DNA from: Metabacillus arenae
GTDB taxonomy: Bacteria; Bacillota; Bacilli; Bacillales; Bacillaceae
NCBI RefSeq assembly: GCF_014773385.1
Contig: NZ_JACXAI010000018.1
Location: forward strand, 1 to 64,000
Direction of reading: 5' to 3'
DNA length: 64,000 nucleotides
The first letter of the stretch is position 1. The number at the start of each line of letters is the position of its first letter. Positions 9,682 through 18,971 of this stretch are shown here, piece by piece. The notes under the pieces are model-generated. The model had not been told where the DNA came from and ran no database searches. It saw only the letters and a program-made list of their open reading frames with translations. The position numbers and the translations under genes are program-made.

Positions 9682-9752
9682 TGAAGTGGGAGGTCATATG
9701 TGAGACTGGAAGCAATCGAAGTTATATCGATTGCCTATATATGAAGACCACT
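9682..9752. repeat. Large imperfect inverted repeat between yvyE and degS
   Basis: The core is a perfect 8-bp stem, GCAATCGA (9712-9719) with TCGATTGC (9727-9734). It is flanked by partly complementary outer arms that start AAGTGG and end CCACTT. It lies in the 345-base divergent yvyE/degS region. It has no T tract, so it is not an ordinary terminator. It could be a folded 5' leader, an operator or a small mobile repeat. Confidence 0.55.
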
Positions 9753-9918
9753 TATATTTAATAGCAACATTTTTTTTGAAAAAAAGAGCAGCAAGGAATA
9801 TGTACGTTAAAAGTCCATTATTATTAATTCACATTCTTTTATTATAAAACGACAAATTTCTTACATCAATGAAAAGCTGTATAACGATTTGTTAACAATA
9901 TGACAATTTGGAGGTAAA

Positions 9919-11079
9919 ATGGTGACTTCCATGAAGTTAGATTCAAAAGTTCTTGATGAAATAATTGATAAAATGATTTCGACAGTAGACGGAAGCAAGG
10001 ATGATATTTTTCAGATTGGGGAGCAGTCTCGCGGCCAGTATGAAGGGCTTGTTGAGGAATTAAAGCAAATTAAGATACAGGTGAACGAAGTAATAGAACG
10101 AGGTGATAATCTTGAAATTCATGCAAGATTTGCCCGGAATCGACTATCTGAAGTAAGCAAAAACTTCCAACTCTTTAGTGAAGAGGAAATTCGGGATGCT
10201 TATGAAAAAGCTCATAAACTGCAAGTGGACCTTGCAATGCTTCAGAATCAGGAGAAGCAGCTTCGGGACCGCAGAGATGATTTAGAACGCAGGCTTCTTG
10301 GTTTACAGGAAATTATTGAGCGCTCAGAGGCTCTAGTAGGCCAAATAACAGTTGTTTTAAATTATTTAAACCAAGACCTTAAGCAGGTCGGCGGTTTGCT
10401 TGAGGATGCTCAAGCGAAGCAGGATTTTGGTTTGCGAATCATTGAAGCTCAGGAAGAGGAGAGAAAAAGGGTCAGCAGGGAAATTCATGATGGGCCGGCT
10501 CAAATGCTGGCAAATGTTATGATGAGGTCTGAACTAATTGAGCGGATTTTCCGTGACCGGGGAACAGAGGAGGGGTTTAATGAGATTCGCAATTTAAGAC
10601 AAAATGTCAGAAATGCGTTATATGAGGTTAGACGAATTATTTATGATCTAAGACCGATGGCACTTGATGACCTTGGTCTCATCCCTACCCTCAGAAAGTA
10701 TGTCAACACGATTGAAGAATACAATGGCAAAACTAGAATTGAATTTAAAACAATTGGGGAAGAATTAGAAAATAGACTTCCATCCAGATTTGAAGTCGCT
10801 TTGTTTCGTTTAGCTCAGGAAGCTGTTACAAATGCTTTAAAGCATGCAGAAGCAAGTGAAATATCAATAAAAGTTGAAATAAATCGTTCTTATGTTATTT
10901 TAATGATAAAGGATAATGGGAAAGGTTTTGATATCAAGACTGTGAAAGGCAAAACAGAAAATTCCTTTGGCTTAATCGGGATGAAAGAACGAGTAGAGCT
11001 CCTGGAGGGAAAAATCACAATTGATTCAAAGATCGGGCTCGGGACTTTTATTATGATTCAAGTACCGTTAAATGTGTAA
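9919..11079 (+). CDS. degS: Sensor histidine kinase DegS
   Basis: Cytoplasmic sensor kinase of the DegS/DegU system controlling exoprotease production, competence and motility. A long coiled-coil sensory region (residues 1-170) precedes the HisKA_3 dimerisation domain with REIHDGPAQML; the phosphorylated histidine is about residue 190. The ATPase domain has NALKHAEASEI, KDNGKGFDI and FGLIGMKERV. There is no membrane segment, as expected for DegS. The ATG at 9919 is only four bases from GAGG, so the GTG at 9922 may be the real start. A 70-base gap separates it from degU. Length matches the 385-residue B. subtilis protein. Confidence 0.97.
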   Translation: MVTSMKLDSKVLDEIIDKMISTVDGSKDDIFQIGEQSRGQYEGLVEELKQIKIQVNEVIERGDNLEIHARFARNRLSEVSKNFQLFSEEEIRDAYEKAHKLQVDLAMLQNQEKQLRDRRDDLERRLLGLQEIIERSEALVGQITVVLNYLNQDLKQVGGLLEDAQAKQDFGLRIIEAQEEERKRVSREIHDGPAQMLANVMMRSELIERIFRDRGTEEGFNEIRNLRQNVRNALYEVRRIIYDLRPMALDDLGLIPTLRKYVNTIEEYNGKTRIEFKTIGEELENRLPSRFEVALFRLAQEAVTNALKHAEASEISIKVEINRSYVILMIKDNGKGFDIKTVKGKTENSFGLIGMKERVELLEGKITIDSKIGLGTFIMIQVPLNV

Positions 11080-11149
11080 AACGAGTCGAAAGGCATATTG
11101 ACGCACCAGTTGACCTTTAGACTAGAATGGAAATTAGGGAGGCGTATGC

Positions 11150-11839
11150 ATGAGCACTAAAACAAACATCGCAATTATTGATGATCATCAGTTATTTCGT
11201 GAAGGTGTAAAACGTATTTTAGATTTCGAACCTAGTTTTGAAGTGGTCACAGAGGGAGACGATGGAGAAGAAGCATTACGAATCGTAGAAGATCATAAAC
11301 CAGACGTCGTGATCATGGATATCAATATGCCGAATGTAAACGGAGTGGAAGCAACGCGTCAGCTTGTGGAAGCAAATCCGGAAGCAAAGGTTATTATTTT
11401 ATCAATCCATGATGATGAAAATTATGTTACGCATGCGCTAAAAACGGGTGCGCGGGGATATCTTCTAAAAGAAATGGATGCAGACACACTAATTGAAGCG
11501 GTTAAAGTGGTTGCAGCCGGCGGTTCTTATCTTCATCCTAAAGTTACTCACAATCTTGTTAATGAGTTCCGCAAATTAGCTACAAACGGTTCAAATGGGA
11601 CAAGCCAGGCTATCCAACCTGAGATTCGTCGTCCATTACATATTTTGACCCGTCGTGAGTGTGAAGTTCTTCAGATGCTTGCTGATGGGAAGAGTAACCG
11701 TGGAATCGGAGAGGCGTTGTTTATTAGCGAAAAAACGGTCAAAAACCATGTCAGCAATATTTTACAAAAAATGAATGTAAATGACCGTACTCAAGCCGTT
11801 GTTGTCGCCATTAAAAATGGCTGGGTAGAGGTTCGATGA
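11150..11839 (+). CDS. degU: Response regulator DegU
   Basis: NarL/LuxR-type response regulator phosphorylated by DegS. The receiver domain (about 1-125) has the acidic pair IIDDHQLF, the phospho-acceptor Asp57 in [10 protein letters not shown] and the conserved Lys in GYLLKEMD. The C-terminal helix-turn-helix shows [15 protein letters not shown] and [19 protein letters not shown] precedes the ATG. In B. subtilis unphosphorylated DegU promotes competence, while phospho-DegU drives degradative enzymes and, with SwrA, the fla/che operon. A swrA homologue is also in this window (45923-46276), so that partnership may operate here. Confidence 0.97.
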   Translation: MSTKTNIAIIDDHQLFREGVKRILDFEPSFEVVTEGDDGEEALRIVEDHKPDVVIMDINMPNVNGVEATRQLVEANPEAKVIILSIHDDENYVTHALKTGARGYLLKEMDADTLIEAVKVVAAGGSYLHPKVTHNLVNEFRKLATNGSNGTSQAIQPEIRRPLHILTRRECEVLQMLADGKSNRGIGEALFISEKTVKNHVSNILQKMNVNDRTQAVVVAIKNGWVEVR

Positions 11840-11840
11840 A

Positions 11841-11871
11841 AGGTCTGCTTTGGCAGATCTTTTTTTATTTT
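11841..11871 (+). terminator. degU: degU terminator
   Basis: AGGTCTGC (11841-11848) pairs with GCAGATCT (11853-11860) around a short loop, with one G-T pair, and is followed by a long T-rich run directly after the degU stop codon. Confidence 0.9.
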
Positions 11872-12129
11872 TTATAGCTGGTACTGATATACCTAAAAAG
11901 GATTAGAAGAAGTTTTTTTTTGGATAATTTATAGATCTTTAATCCTATTTGATGGGTTTTTTTTAGGTGATTTATAACGATCGACATAAAATTAGGTATT
12001 TTTCGGAATTTTTTGGAGAGAAAATTTGGTCTGATATCAAGATAAAATAGGAAAAATGAATGATTTCTTTCTTATATTCCTTCTTTTACCATAGTGTGTA
12101 GGAATGTTCTAGAAAGGGTGTGACTGCCA

Positions 12130-12444
12130 GTGCTCGATTCTTTGTCAGACATCGAACGGCAGGCAAAAAAATTGAAAATTCAAATGGAAGTTGAGTCACT
12201 TGAAGCCTATTTATTTAATGTCCGAAATGCTTTAAGTGAATTTAGAGAAAGTATAGATCTCTATCAAAGAGGAAATCAGCTATATGCCAGCAGTTGGAAA
12301 GGAAGAGCCGCAGATGCTTATCAAAGGCTTGTTTCAGATCTTTCACAGCTGGAAGCGATCGTAACTAGTATTGGATTTGATCTGCAAGGAGAAATCAGCC
12401 GGGAAATTGATCGCCTGCTCCAGAAAGCAGAGGACTATCGATGA
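12130..12444 (+). CDS. WXG100-like / YwqH-like small protein of a type VII secretion toxin module
   Basis: A 104-residue helical-hairpin protein. The motif SSWKGRAADAYQ in the middle is a W-x-G turn of the WXG100/ESAT-6 superfamily, with amphipathic helices on both sides. Such proteins act as partners or chaperones for LXG effectors exported by the Ess/Yuk type VII machine. The start is GTG with AAAGG-type pairing about 10 bases upstream. The stop overlaps the next gene by four bases (ATGA), showing tight coupling to the LXG toxin gene. The secretion machine itself is not in this window. The module is inserted between degU and degV, which are neighbours in B. subtilis. Confidence 0.75.
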   Translation: MLDSLSDIERQAKKLKIQMEVESLEAYLFNVRNALSEFRESIDLYQRGNQLYASSWKGRAADAYQRLVSDLSQLEAIVTSIGFDLQGEISREIDRLLQKAEDYR

Positions 12445-14289
12445 ATGAAATTCAAATTTACCCCGAACAGCTGCAGCAATTGTCAACAGAAATTAATAAA
12501 GCAGAACAAAAAGCAAGTGAAGCCGCTCAAACCCTCACATGGCATTACAGCTCCTTGCTAATGAATCTCTCAGGTGGAACGACAGGTGCAATAGAGGATC
12601 TGAAAGACGAATTAAAACACGCCATTCATCAATATAAAGACTGTCTTGATACTATTCAAATCCTTATTCACCGGACACGAACTAAAATGGAAGAAGAAGA
12701 TCAAAGACTCGCAGCACAAATCAATACCCTTAGCAGAAAGCTTACATTTGCACCCTTAGCGGTGACTTCATTGCTTTCTATGAATCCTGTTACAGATCGA
12801 CTAAAAAATACGTTTAAGGCAGGACAAGCTGCAGCGGTTCACTATTTTGGAGAATCCTTTCAATCCTTTAAAAATGTTCTTTCACACGAAAAAATCATCC
12901 AATCTTTCCAAACAGCTTATTTGGAAATCGTCAATGGACCGCTTGGGAAAACAAGGGCATATCTGCGGGAAATGGGGAGGAAGATTGGGGAATTTAAACT
13001 TACTTTTTCTTCAATCAATACGATTGACGGCGGGTCTGCTTCTACTGAGTGGACATCGGAACAATCAAGGGTTAATTATGGTAAAGAGGAAGAAAAACAA
13101 TCCGAAGAAGAAAACCCAATTACAAAAGTCATTAAATAGCTTTGGCGAAATCGGAGCAGATTTTTTGAACGGACTTGAATCAAGAAACGAAAAAAAGCTT
13201 GACTCTTTTTATGATTTTGGAAATTATTTAACGATCGGAGCATTTGATGGAATTAAAGGCTTTGGTGAAGGTCTAAACGAAAGAGCAGACAAAGCAACTG
13301 ACTCTGTCTATGACTTTGGGAACTATTTAACAATCGGAGCCCTTGATATTAGCAATAATACCTTCAATCCAGATGAACCCTTTTCAAAAGAACATTGGAC
13401 CAGCAGTTTATCCTTAGCTGCCCTGTTTGCCGGCGGAGTAAAGCCGATTGGTGCACAAAACTCACCGATTAAGCAGGTCGGAAAAGAAAAAGGGTCTAAG
13501 CCTGAAGCAAACAGCAAAGAAAAGCCCGACCCAAAAGTCAAAATCCATAAGTGGCCAGCCGTTACCTTAGTAGAAAGGTGGAGAAGGCTGCTTAATACCA
13601 CAATTTACAACCTAAACTTAAATCAGCTGAATTTTGTGTTTGCTGATGGATTAGGCGGACCTGGTAGAGGCGATTCATTTGATGGTGATACTGGGAAGGA
13701 TCATAATATTTATCGGGCTGATCTTGATAGAGATAAGAAAAAGACCGGAGGCAATTCGGAGGATGGGCGGATTGAGGGTACGGGTGACCTTAAGTACAAA
13801 GAAGGTTACTATATTGAACACTTAACTGGAGAAGTTAAAAAATGTACTAAACGTCATGGGGTAAGTGGTGGACATAACTATGATGAGTTCAAAGAGTACT
13901 TTCATAACAATAGACAATATAAATTAGAGGAAGTCAAGAAAATTGAGCATCCAGATATTAAAGGGGTATATGACATCGAGTATAGATTAAAAGTCGAAAT
14001 AAAAGATTATCAAGGACAAGGGACAGGTGAGTTTAAATTTGTACCAAAGGAAGGGTAAGATCCCTTACTTAAAACTATATATGATCCTAATGTGATTTCT
14101 AATGAAAATATTATAATACTGGGTAAAGAAGCTATGGAAAATGGTCTTTTGAAAAACCAAGTAGATGAATTAGGATACCAAGATAAAATATGGGGAACAT
14201 CAAGTAATGGACTAAAGTTTGAAGGATTTAGAAACAAAGAAACAGGCGAGATTAGTAACTTCTATCCAGTCATTGAGTTTAGTAAATAA
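12441..14289 (+). pseudogene. LXG-type polymorphic toxin with EndoU-like nuclease tip, broken by a frameshift and a nonsense codon
   Basis: The N-terminal 230 codons (12441-13139) encode a helical LXG-like export domain. The rest lies in the +1 frame: two repeats of an S-x-YDFGNYLTIGA segment typical of LXG effectors, a linker, then a C-terminal domain with GVSGGHNYDEF, GVYDIEYRL, KTIYDP and FYP. The last part resembles CdiA-type EndoU RNases. The frames exchange near 13088-13122, where runs of five and four A lie; losing one A would join them. A second lesion is an in-frame TAA at 14056-14058, after which the same frame stays open to 14289. The EndoU call is by motif only. The following gene looks like the matching immunity gene. 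Confidence 0.75.
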
Positions 14290-14301
14290 AGGAGAAACAT
14301 A

Positions 14302-14715
14302 ATGAACGAAAACTTCAAATCAGAACGAAGATTGTTTAGAGATACTTACTTAAATAAAGATTTAAAAAAACAAAATGTAATCAATGTCTTACTAGAATTA
14401 ACTATAGATTATAATTTCATAGAAACTTTACAAAGATTTTTAGATGAAAATGTTGTAAGAAGAGATACATTAGGCGTTGTATATTCTGATGAATTTGACA
14501 CCTCCGAGGAGGAATATTTTGGAGAGGATAAAGTACTATTCTATTACTACTATGGGTTAGATGAAATAAAAGAGGACATTGTCACTCATGAGGAACTTTG
14601 TGACTACTTAGAAGTGGCTTGTGACTTCTATATTAAGAAACACCCTGATAAGAAAATTGAAGCCAAAAATCTATTAGAACAAATAAAAGAGAAGTATCAG
14701 ATTAAAGAGAATTAA
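14302..14715 (+). CDS. Putative immunity protein for the EndoU-like toxin (CdiI type)
   Basis: A 137-residue acidic soluble protein 12 bases after the toxin gene, with AAGGAG before its ATG. It resembles proteins annotated as ribonuclease toxin immunity protein CdiI, with a helical start, a central GVVYSDEFDTSEEEYFGEDKV segment and a tyrosine-rich FYYYYGLDEIKED. Immunity proteins normally bind and block the toxin tip in the cytoplasm. It is intact while the toxin is broken, which would protect against sibling strains that still deploy this toxin (inference). Assignment rests on position and remembered family resemblance, not a search. Confidence 0.65.
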   Translation: MNENFKSERRLFRDTYLNKDLKKQNVINVLLELTIDYNFIETLQRFLDENVVRRDTLGVVYSDEFDTSEEEYFGEDKVLFYYYYGLDEIKEDIVTHEELCDYLEVACDFYIKKHPDKKIEAKNLLEQIKEKYQIKEN

Positions 14716-14898
14716 AGTTTCTCTACCTTGATTGGGTTTATGCCTTTTAAGGTTCTTTATTTATAGGCTCAAATGAATCCATCTGGACTATCATATAGCC
14801 ATTTCACAGATAACTAATGAAATTTCCTTCTTTTTCTTATAAAATAGTGATTAAACTATTTGGAAAAAAATTAATGATAAGGAAGGGATTCTAGTTAC

Positions 14899-15741
14899 AT
14901 GAAAACAGCAATCTTAACGGATAGTACGGCGTATATACCGAAAGAGGTTCGGGAGAGGCTGAATATCCATATGATTCCTCTTAGTGTCATTTTCGGCGGG
15001 GAGTCCTATCAAGAGGAGATTGAGATTTCAGCGAATCAATATTACGACGAGATTCGGAGTAGAGAAGACTTGCCGACGACATCTCAACCATCTGTTGGTT
15101 TGTTTGTTGAAATATTTGAAAAGCTAGCAAAAGAATACGAGGCAGTGATTTGCATCCATTTATCAAGCGGGATTAGCGGTACATATAATGGGGCAGTTAC
15201 TGCAGGTCAAATGGCAGAAGGCATAAATGTATATCCTTTTGACAGTGAAATAAGCTGTATGGCTCAAGGTTTTTTTGCAATTGAAGCAGCAGAAATGTCT
15301 GAAGAAGGAAAATCACCTGAAGAAATCATGGAACGATTAAAGGAAATGAAAAAATCGACCAGGGCCTATTTTATGGTAGACGATTTGTCTCATCTGCAAA
15401 GAGGCGGCCGGTTAAGCGGTGCTCAAGCTTTTATTGGCGGTTTGCTGCAGGTGAAACCGCTACTGCATTTTGTTGACAAGCTTATTGTTCCTTATGAAAA
15501 AATCCGCACTCGTAAAAAAGCATTGAACCGAATATTTGAACTATTTAACGAGGATGCAAGCCTCAAGGTTCCAATGAAGGCTGTTGTTATTCATGCGAAT
15601 CGTGAAGATGAAGCCATCCAAATCAAGAAAGAGTTTGAAGCAAAATATCCTCATGTCGAGTTTTCGATCAGCTACTTTGGTCCTGTAATTGGAACTCATC
15701 TAGGTGAAGGCTCAATGGGGCTTGCTTGGTATAAAAAATAG
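14899..15741 (+). CDS. degV: DegV family fatty-acid-binding protein
   Basis: A 280-residue DegV/FakB-like protein that binds a fatty acid in a two-domain fold and in related systems presents it to the kinase FakA. The start AILTDSTAYIP, the lipid-head-group motif HLSSGISGTYNG and DDLSHLQRGGRLSG are family hallmarks. The RBS AAGGAAGG precedes the ATG by about ten bases. In B. subtilis degV follows degU directly; here the toxin-immunity island separates them. A modest terminator follows. Confidence 0.92.
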   Translation: MKTAILTDSTAYIPKEVRERLNIHMIPLSVIFGGESYQEEIEISANQYYDEIRSREDLPTTSQPSVGLFVEIFEKLAKEYEAVICIHLSSGISGTYNGAVTAGQMAEGINVYPFDSEISCMAQGFFAIEAAEMSEEGKSPEEIMERLKEMKKSTRAYFMVDDLSHLQRGGRLSGAQAFIGGLLQVKPLLHFVDKLIVPYEKIRTRKKALNRIFELFNEDASLKVPMKAVVIHANREDEAIQIKKEFEAKYPHVEFSISYFGPVIGTHLGEGSMGLAWYKK

Positions 15742-15750
15742 TGAATAGAA

Positions 15751-15773
15751 GCTGCTTTTAGGAGCAGTTTTTT
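15751..15773 (+). terminator. degV: degV terminator
   Basis: CTGCT (15752-15756) pairs with AGCAG (15763-15767) around a T/A-rich loop and six T residues follow directly. Confidence 0.6.
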
Positions 15774-16202
15774 AAGTGGATGCTTCAAAATTAGTACTAA
15801 AGCATTGGCCGAATAAACAGAGGAATTGGTTGAATTGAGGCGGGAAAATGTCAGCTAAATGGAAAAATTGGTCGAATTCCCAAAAGAAATGGCCGAATAA
15901 ATAAATTGACATAGGAATGACTCTGATAATCCGCGGGCTGACCGAATATGGACTTTTCTGTGCTTTCTGTCATATACTCGTCATCGATAAGCAGAACCAT
16001 TCAAAGAGGAGAACTCCCACGATCAAAGATTTCGCCATGTTCCTGCCCCATCCCATCTATTAGGTTCATTCGTGTATTTGGAAAATTTCGAATACATAGG
16101 ATAAAAGACCTTTTGCTAGCTTCCTGTATAGACAATCGATAAATTGTCATGGATAATACTACCTGTTAGTAAGTTATCCAAAAAAAGGAGTGTTTAGAAA
16201 AA
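15774..16202. repeat. Non-coding spacer with a degenerate GGCCGAATA-type word repeat
   Basis: At 15800-15955 the word recurs at least five times with variation: GGCCGAATAAA, GGTTGAATT, GGTCGAATT, GGCCGAATAAA and GACCGAATA, at irregular spacing. No convincing gene is present; an open frame at 15948-16142 has no RBS or recognisable features. The end of the gap should hold the promoter of the comF operon. Confidence 0.45.
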
Positions 16203-16382
16203 TTGTCTATTCTATACGATAAGAAACAAAGAACGTATAAGCATTGGAGTACATTAGAGGATAGAGAATTGCTTCAGCTTAGAGAAGAAGGACTGAAGTA
16301 TAGAGAGATCGCCAAAAAATTAGACCGCTCACCACTTAGTGTTGAAAAGCGCTATCGAAAAATCATTGAATTATATAAATGA
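16203..16382 (+). CDS. Small helix-turn-helix protein upstream of comFA
   Basis: A 59-residue basic protein (start TTG at 16203, AAAGGAG about 12 bases upstream, stop 16380-16382) that ends 12 bases before comFA. The sequence HWSTLEDRELLQLREEGLK followed by YREIAKKLDRSPLSVEKRY looks like a Myb/SANT-type or homeodomain-like helix-turn-helix. Reading frame, basic charge and close spacing support a real gene. A regulatory role on the comF operon is only an inference from position. Confidence 0.6.
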   Translation: MSILYDKKQRTYKHWSTLEDRELLQLREEGLKYREIAKKLDRSPLSVEKRYRKIIELYK

Positions 16383-16394
16383 ACGAGGTGAAAA

Positions 16395-17873
16395 ATGAGA
16401 ATCATTTCATCCATAGATGCTTTAACACTAACCTATGACCTCCAACGCGGCAGGAAGCTATCAGAATGTTCATTCCTGCCACGGCCTCCGCTAGACACAT
16501 CATTTTCCTTTAACAAGGACCTTCAAAATATTCTTTATGGACGACACTTAACCAATGACGACTTATCACTCCCTTTAAGCGAAATGCAATCTCATCTTGA
16601 AAAAGGGTATCTAAATTTGGATTATGGAGTATTTAAGAAAAATGGAAATTGGTTCTGCAATCGCTGTGGAAACAACAACTTAAATAAGTTTGCTGTTTTT
16701 CATTGTGCGAGATGCGGTGAAAATTGCACATATTGCAGATCCTGTATCATGATGGGGAGAATCTGTGAATGTACTCCTTTTTTCACTTGGTCAGGCCCTG
16801 CTCTGGAATTACCTCCTCTACATAATTCTCTAGTCTGGTCAGGGGCATTATCAGCCGGTCAAGCTAATGCATCCAAGAAAATGATCGAAAGTATAAAAGC
16901 TCCCAGATCACTTCTAGTTTGGGCAGTTTGTGGAGCGGGAAAAACAGAGATTTTATTCGAAGGGATACAAGAGGCATTGGCTGCAGGAAAGAGAGTTTGC
17001 ATTGCCACACCGCGGACTGATGTCGTCCTAGAACTTTCACCAAGGCTCAAAAACGCGTTTCCAAACGCAAATTTAGCTGTATTATATGGTGGAAGCGAGG
17101 ATAGAGGAAAGCTAGCGTCACTCACCATTTCAACTACCCACCAGCTTCTCCGTTACAATCAAGCATTTGATGTCCTCATTATTGATGAAGTAGATGCTTT
17201 CCCATACTCATTGGATGAAACCCTTCAGTTCGCAGCAGAAAAAGCAAGAAAGCCACAAGGAACTCTTATCTATTTATCGGCTACCCCTTCTAAAAAGATG
17301 CAGCATAAAGTCGAAAGGAGAAAGCTCGATTGTGTAAAGATTCCAGCTCGTTATCACGGCCATACATTACCTGTACCATCCTTTGAATGGTGTGGAAATT
17401 GGCGTAAGGCGTTAGAGAAAAGAAAGCTGCCGCAAACCATTCTAAATTGGGTTCTAAATCAAATTGACAATCAGAAACAGGCATTTATTTTTGCGCCAAG
17501 AATTGAATTTCTTAATAAAATTGTCGATCTCATTAAACCATTTTGTGATCTGGTTGATTCTGTTCACGCAGAAGATCCTGAAAGAAAAGAAAAGGTACTA
17601 GCATTTCGTGAAGGTAAAACACTGTTACTTGTTACAACAACGATCCTTGAGCGGGGAGTGACAATTCCAAATTCAGATGTGGCCGTTCTTGGAGCCGAAG
17701 ACAGTATTTTCACAGAAAGTGCTCTCGTACAAATCGCAGGCCGGGTTGGCAGGCACCCCGATTATCCGGGAGGGGATGTTTTTTATTTCCACTATGGAAA
17801 AACAGAGGCGATGATTCAAGCGAAAAATCATATTGAAGCAATGAATTCTCTTGCCAAAAAATCGAATATATAA
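16395..17873 (+). CDS. comFA: ComFA, late competence DNA helicase/translocase
   Basis: DEAD-like ATPase needed to drive single-stranded DNA through the ComEC channel during transformation. A four-cysteine zinc-binding region (about residues 90-130, with CNRCGNNN, CARCGENC, CRSC and CEC) precedes the helicase core. Core motifs are AVCGAGKTEIL (Walker A), LIIDEVDAFPYS (motif II), LSATPS (motif III) and QIAGRVGRHPDYPGG (motif VI). The RBS is GAGGTG nine bases before the ATG. Length (492 aa) is close to the B. subtilis protein. It is followed by comFB and comFC in the classical order. Confidence 0.95.
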   Translation: MRIISSIDALTLTYDLQRGRKLSECSFLPRPPLDTSFSFNKDLQNILYGRHLTNDDLSLPLSEMQSHLEKGYLNLDYGVFKKNGNWFCNRCGNNNLNKFAVFHCARCGENCTYCRSCIMMGRICECTPFFTWSGPALELPPLHNSLVWSGALSAGQANASKKMIESIKAPRSLLVWAVCGAGKTEILFEGIQEALAAGKRVCIATPRTDVVLELSPRLKNAFPNANLAVLYGGSEDRGKLASLTISTTHQLLRYNQAFDVLIIDEVDAFPYSLDETLQFAAEKARKPQGTLIYLSATPSKKMQHKVERRKLDCVKIPARYHGHTLPVPSFEWCGNWRKALEKRKLPQTILNWVLNQIDNQKQAFIFAPRIEFLNKIVDLIKPFCDLVDSVHAEDPERKEKVLAFREGKTLLLVTTTILERGVTIPNSDVAVLGAEDSIFTESALVQIAGRVGRHPDYPGGDVFYFHYGKTEAMIQAKNHIEAMNSLAKKSNI

Positions 17874-17944
17874 TGGCGAATCATTCCTAATTTAAAGCAG
17901 TTATGACAAAATATCACTGAAAAATCTCTTTTTAGGAGGATATT

Positions 17945-18232
17945 ATGGTTATAAATGCGATGGAACAGATTGTGAAGCATCTGCTGGATTCCTATAAAGA
18001 AAAACTGGGAATGAATTGTTTTTGTGAAACATGCAAGGAAAATGTGTTTGCGCTTGTGTTAAATAAAGTCCAGCCCCGCTATGTATCCGATTATGAAAAA
18101 GTTGCTTATGTTAAAGCAAACTATATAGACAAACAGGAAATGACATCATTACAGGTCAAGCTGGCAGAATGTGCAAAGATTGTTTCCGATAACCCTCTTT
18201 GTGAAGAAATGAAAAAACGAGGTGACAGATGA
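17945..18232 (+). CDS. comFB: ComFB, late competence protein
   Basis: A 95-residue soluble protein with the ComFB pattern: helical start NAMEQIVKHLLDSY and a cysteine cluster NCFCETCKENVFALVLN, then LNKVQPRYV. ComFB of B. subtilis is not needed for transformation; homologues elsewhere have been described as cyclic-di-nucleotide receptors. AGGAGG precedes the ATG by about five bases. Its stop overlaps the comFC start (ATGA), so the two are translationally coupled. Confidence 0.88.
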   Translation: MVINAMEQIVKHLLDSYKEKLGMNCFCETCKENVFALVLNKVQPRYVSDYEKVAYVKANYIDKQEMTSLQVKLAECAKIVSDNPLCEEMKKRGDR

Positions 18233-18915
18233 ACCAGTGTCTTATTTGCGACCAAAGACTTGAAATGAAAAGTTCATGGAGAAGTCTTTTTCTTCTAATA
18301 AAGGAAAAGAAAATATGTGAAGAATGTGAGCAGCAATTTAAGCTGTTAACAGGCCCCATTTGTACTGTTTGCGGGCGGATGACTGAAGAACCTGTTTGTT
18401 CAGACTGCAGCCGGTGGCAGAATCAGCCTGAATGGAAGGACACACTTGTCTGTAACCGCTCTACGTATGAATATAACGACTTTATGAAAGAGGTATTAGC
18501 AGCTTTTAAATACCGCGGGGATGCTGAGCTGGTTTACGTATTTAAGTATGCTTTCGAAAACACGTTTAAAAAATATTTTCAAGAAAATGATATGATTGTT
18601 CCTATTCCCTCAAGTAAGGAACGATTGTACGAACGCGGCTTCAATCAAGCTAAGCTTCTTGCTGAATGTTTGGATCTTTCTATTTATGAGCCAATAACTA
18701 GACTTCATCATGAAAAACAATCAAAAAAGTCCCGCCAGGAAAGAATCCAAACGAAAAATGTTTTTCAAATGACAAGCCCCTCCGCCATCTCCAATCAAAA
18801 CATCCTTCTCATCGATGACCTCTATACAACAGGAACTACATTGCGTCACGCGGCCAAAATCCTCCTTGAGCATGGAGCTAAATCCGTGTCTTCGTTAACC
18901 CTGATAAGAAGTTAA
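18229..18915 (+). CDS. comFC: ComFC, phosphoribosyltransferase-like competence protein
   Basis: Acts with ComFA in uptake of transforming DNA. The N-terminus has paired zinc-binding cysteines (CLICDQRL, CEECEQQF, CTVCGRM, CSDCSRW). The C-terminal type I phosphoribosyltransferase fold has ERGFNQAKLLAE and the PRPP-binding loop LLIDDLYTTGTTL. Length (228 aa) is usual. It overlaps comFB by four bases and ends the comF operon. A remnant of the next flagellar gene begins 56 bases downstream. Confidence 0.93.
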   Translation: MNQCLICDQRLEMKSSWRSLFLLIKEKKICEECEQQFKLLTGPICTVCGRMTEEPVCSDCSRWQNQPEWKDTLVCNRSTYEYNDFMKEVLAAFKYRGDAELVYVFKYAFENTFKKYFQENDMIVPIPSSKERLYERGFNQAKLLAECLDLSIYEPITRLHHEKQSKKSRQERIQTKNVFQMTSPSAISNQNILLIDDLYTTGTTLRHAAKILLEHGAKSVSSLTLIRS

Positions 18916-18971
18916 CATTTCCCTTTAGAAACCGATATATAAAGTATAGTAAGATGATAGGAGAACCTTTT

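Noticed and set aside
12847-13076. Independent gene start for the second half of the LXG toxin at 12847
   Set aside because: That frame overlaps the N-terminal toxin frame and reads as shadow sequence until about 13.1 kb; no RBS. A frameshift in one ancestral gene explains it better.
15948-16142. 64-codon open frame before comFA
   Set aside because: No RBS, low-quality composition and no resemblance to a protein family.
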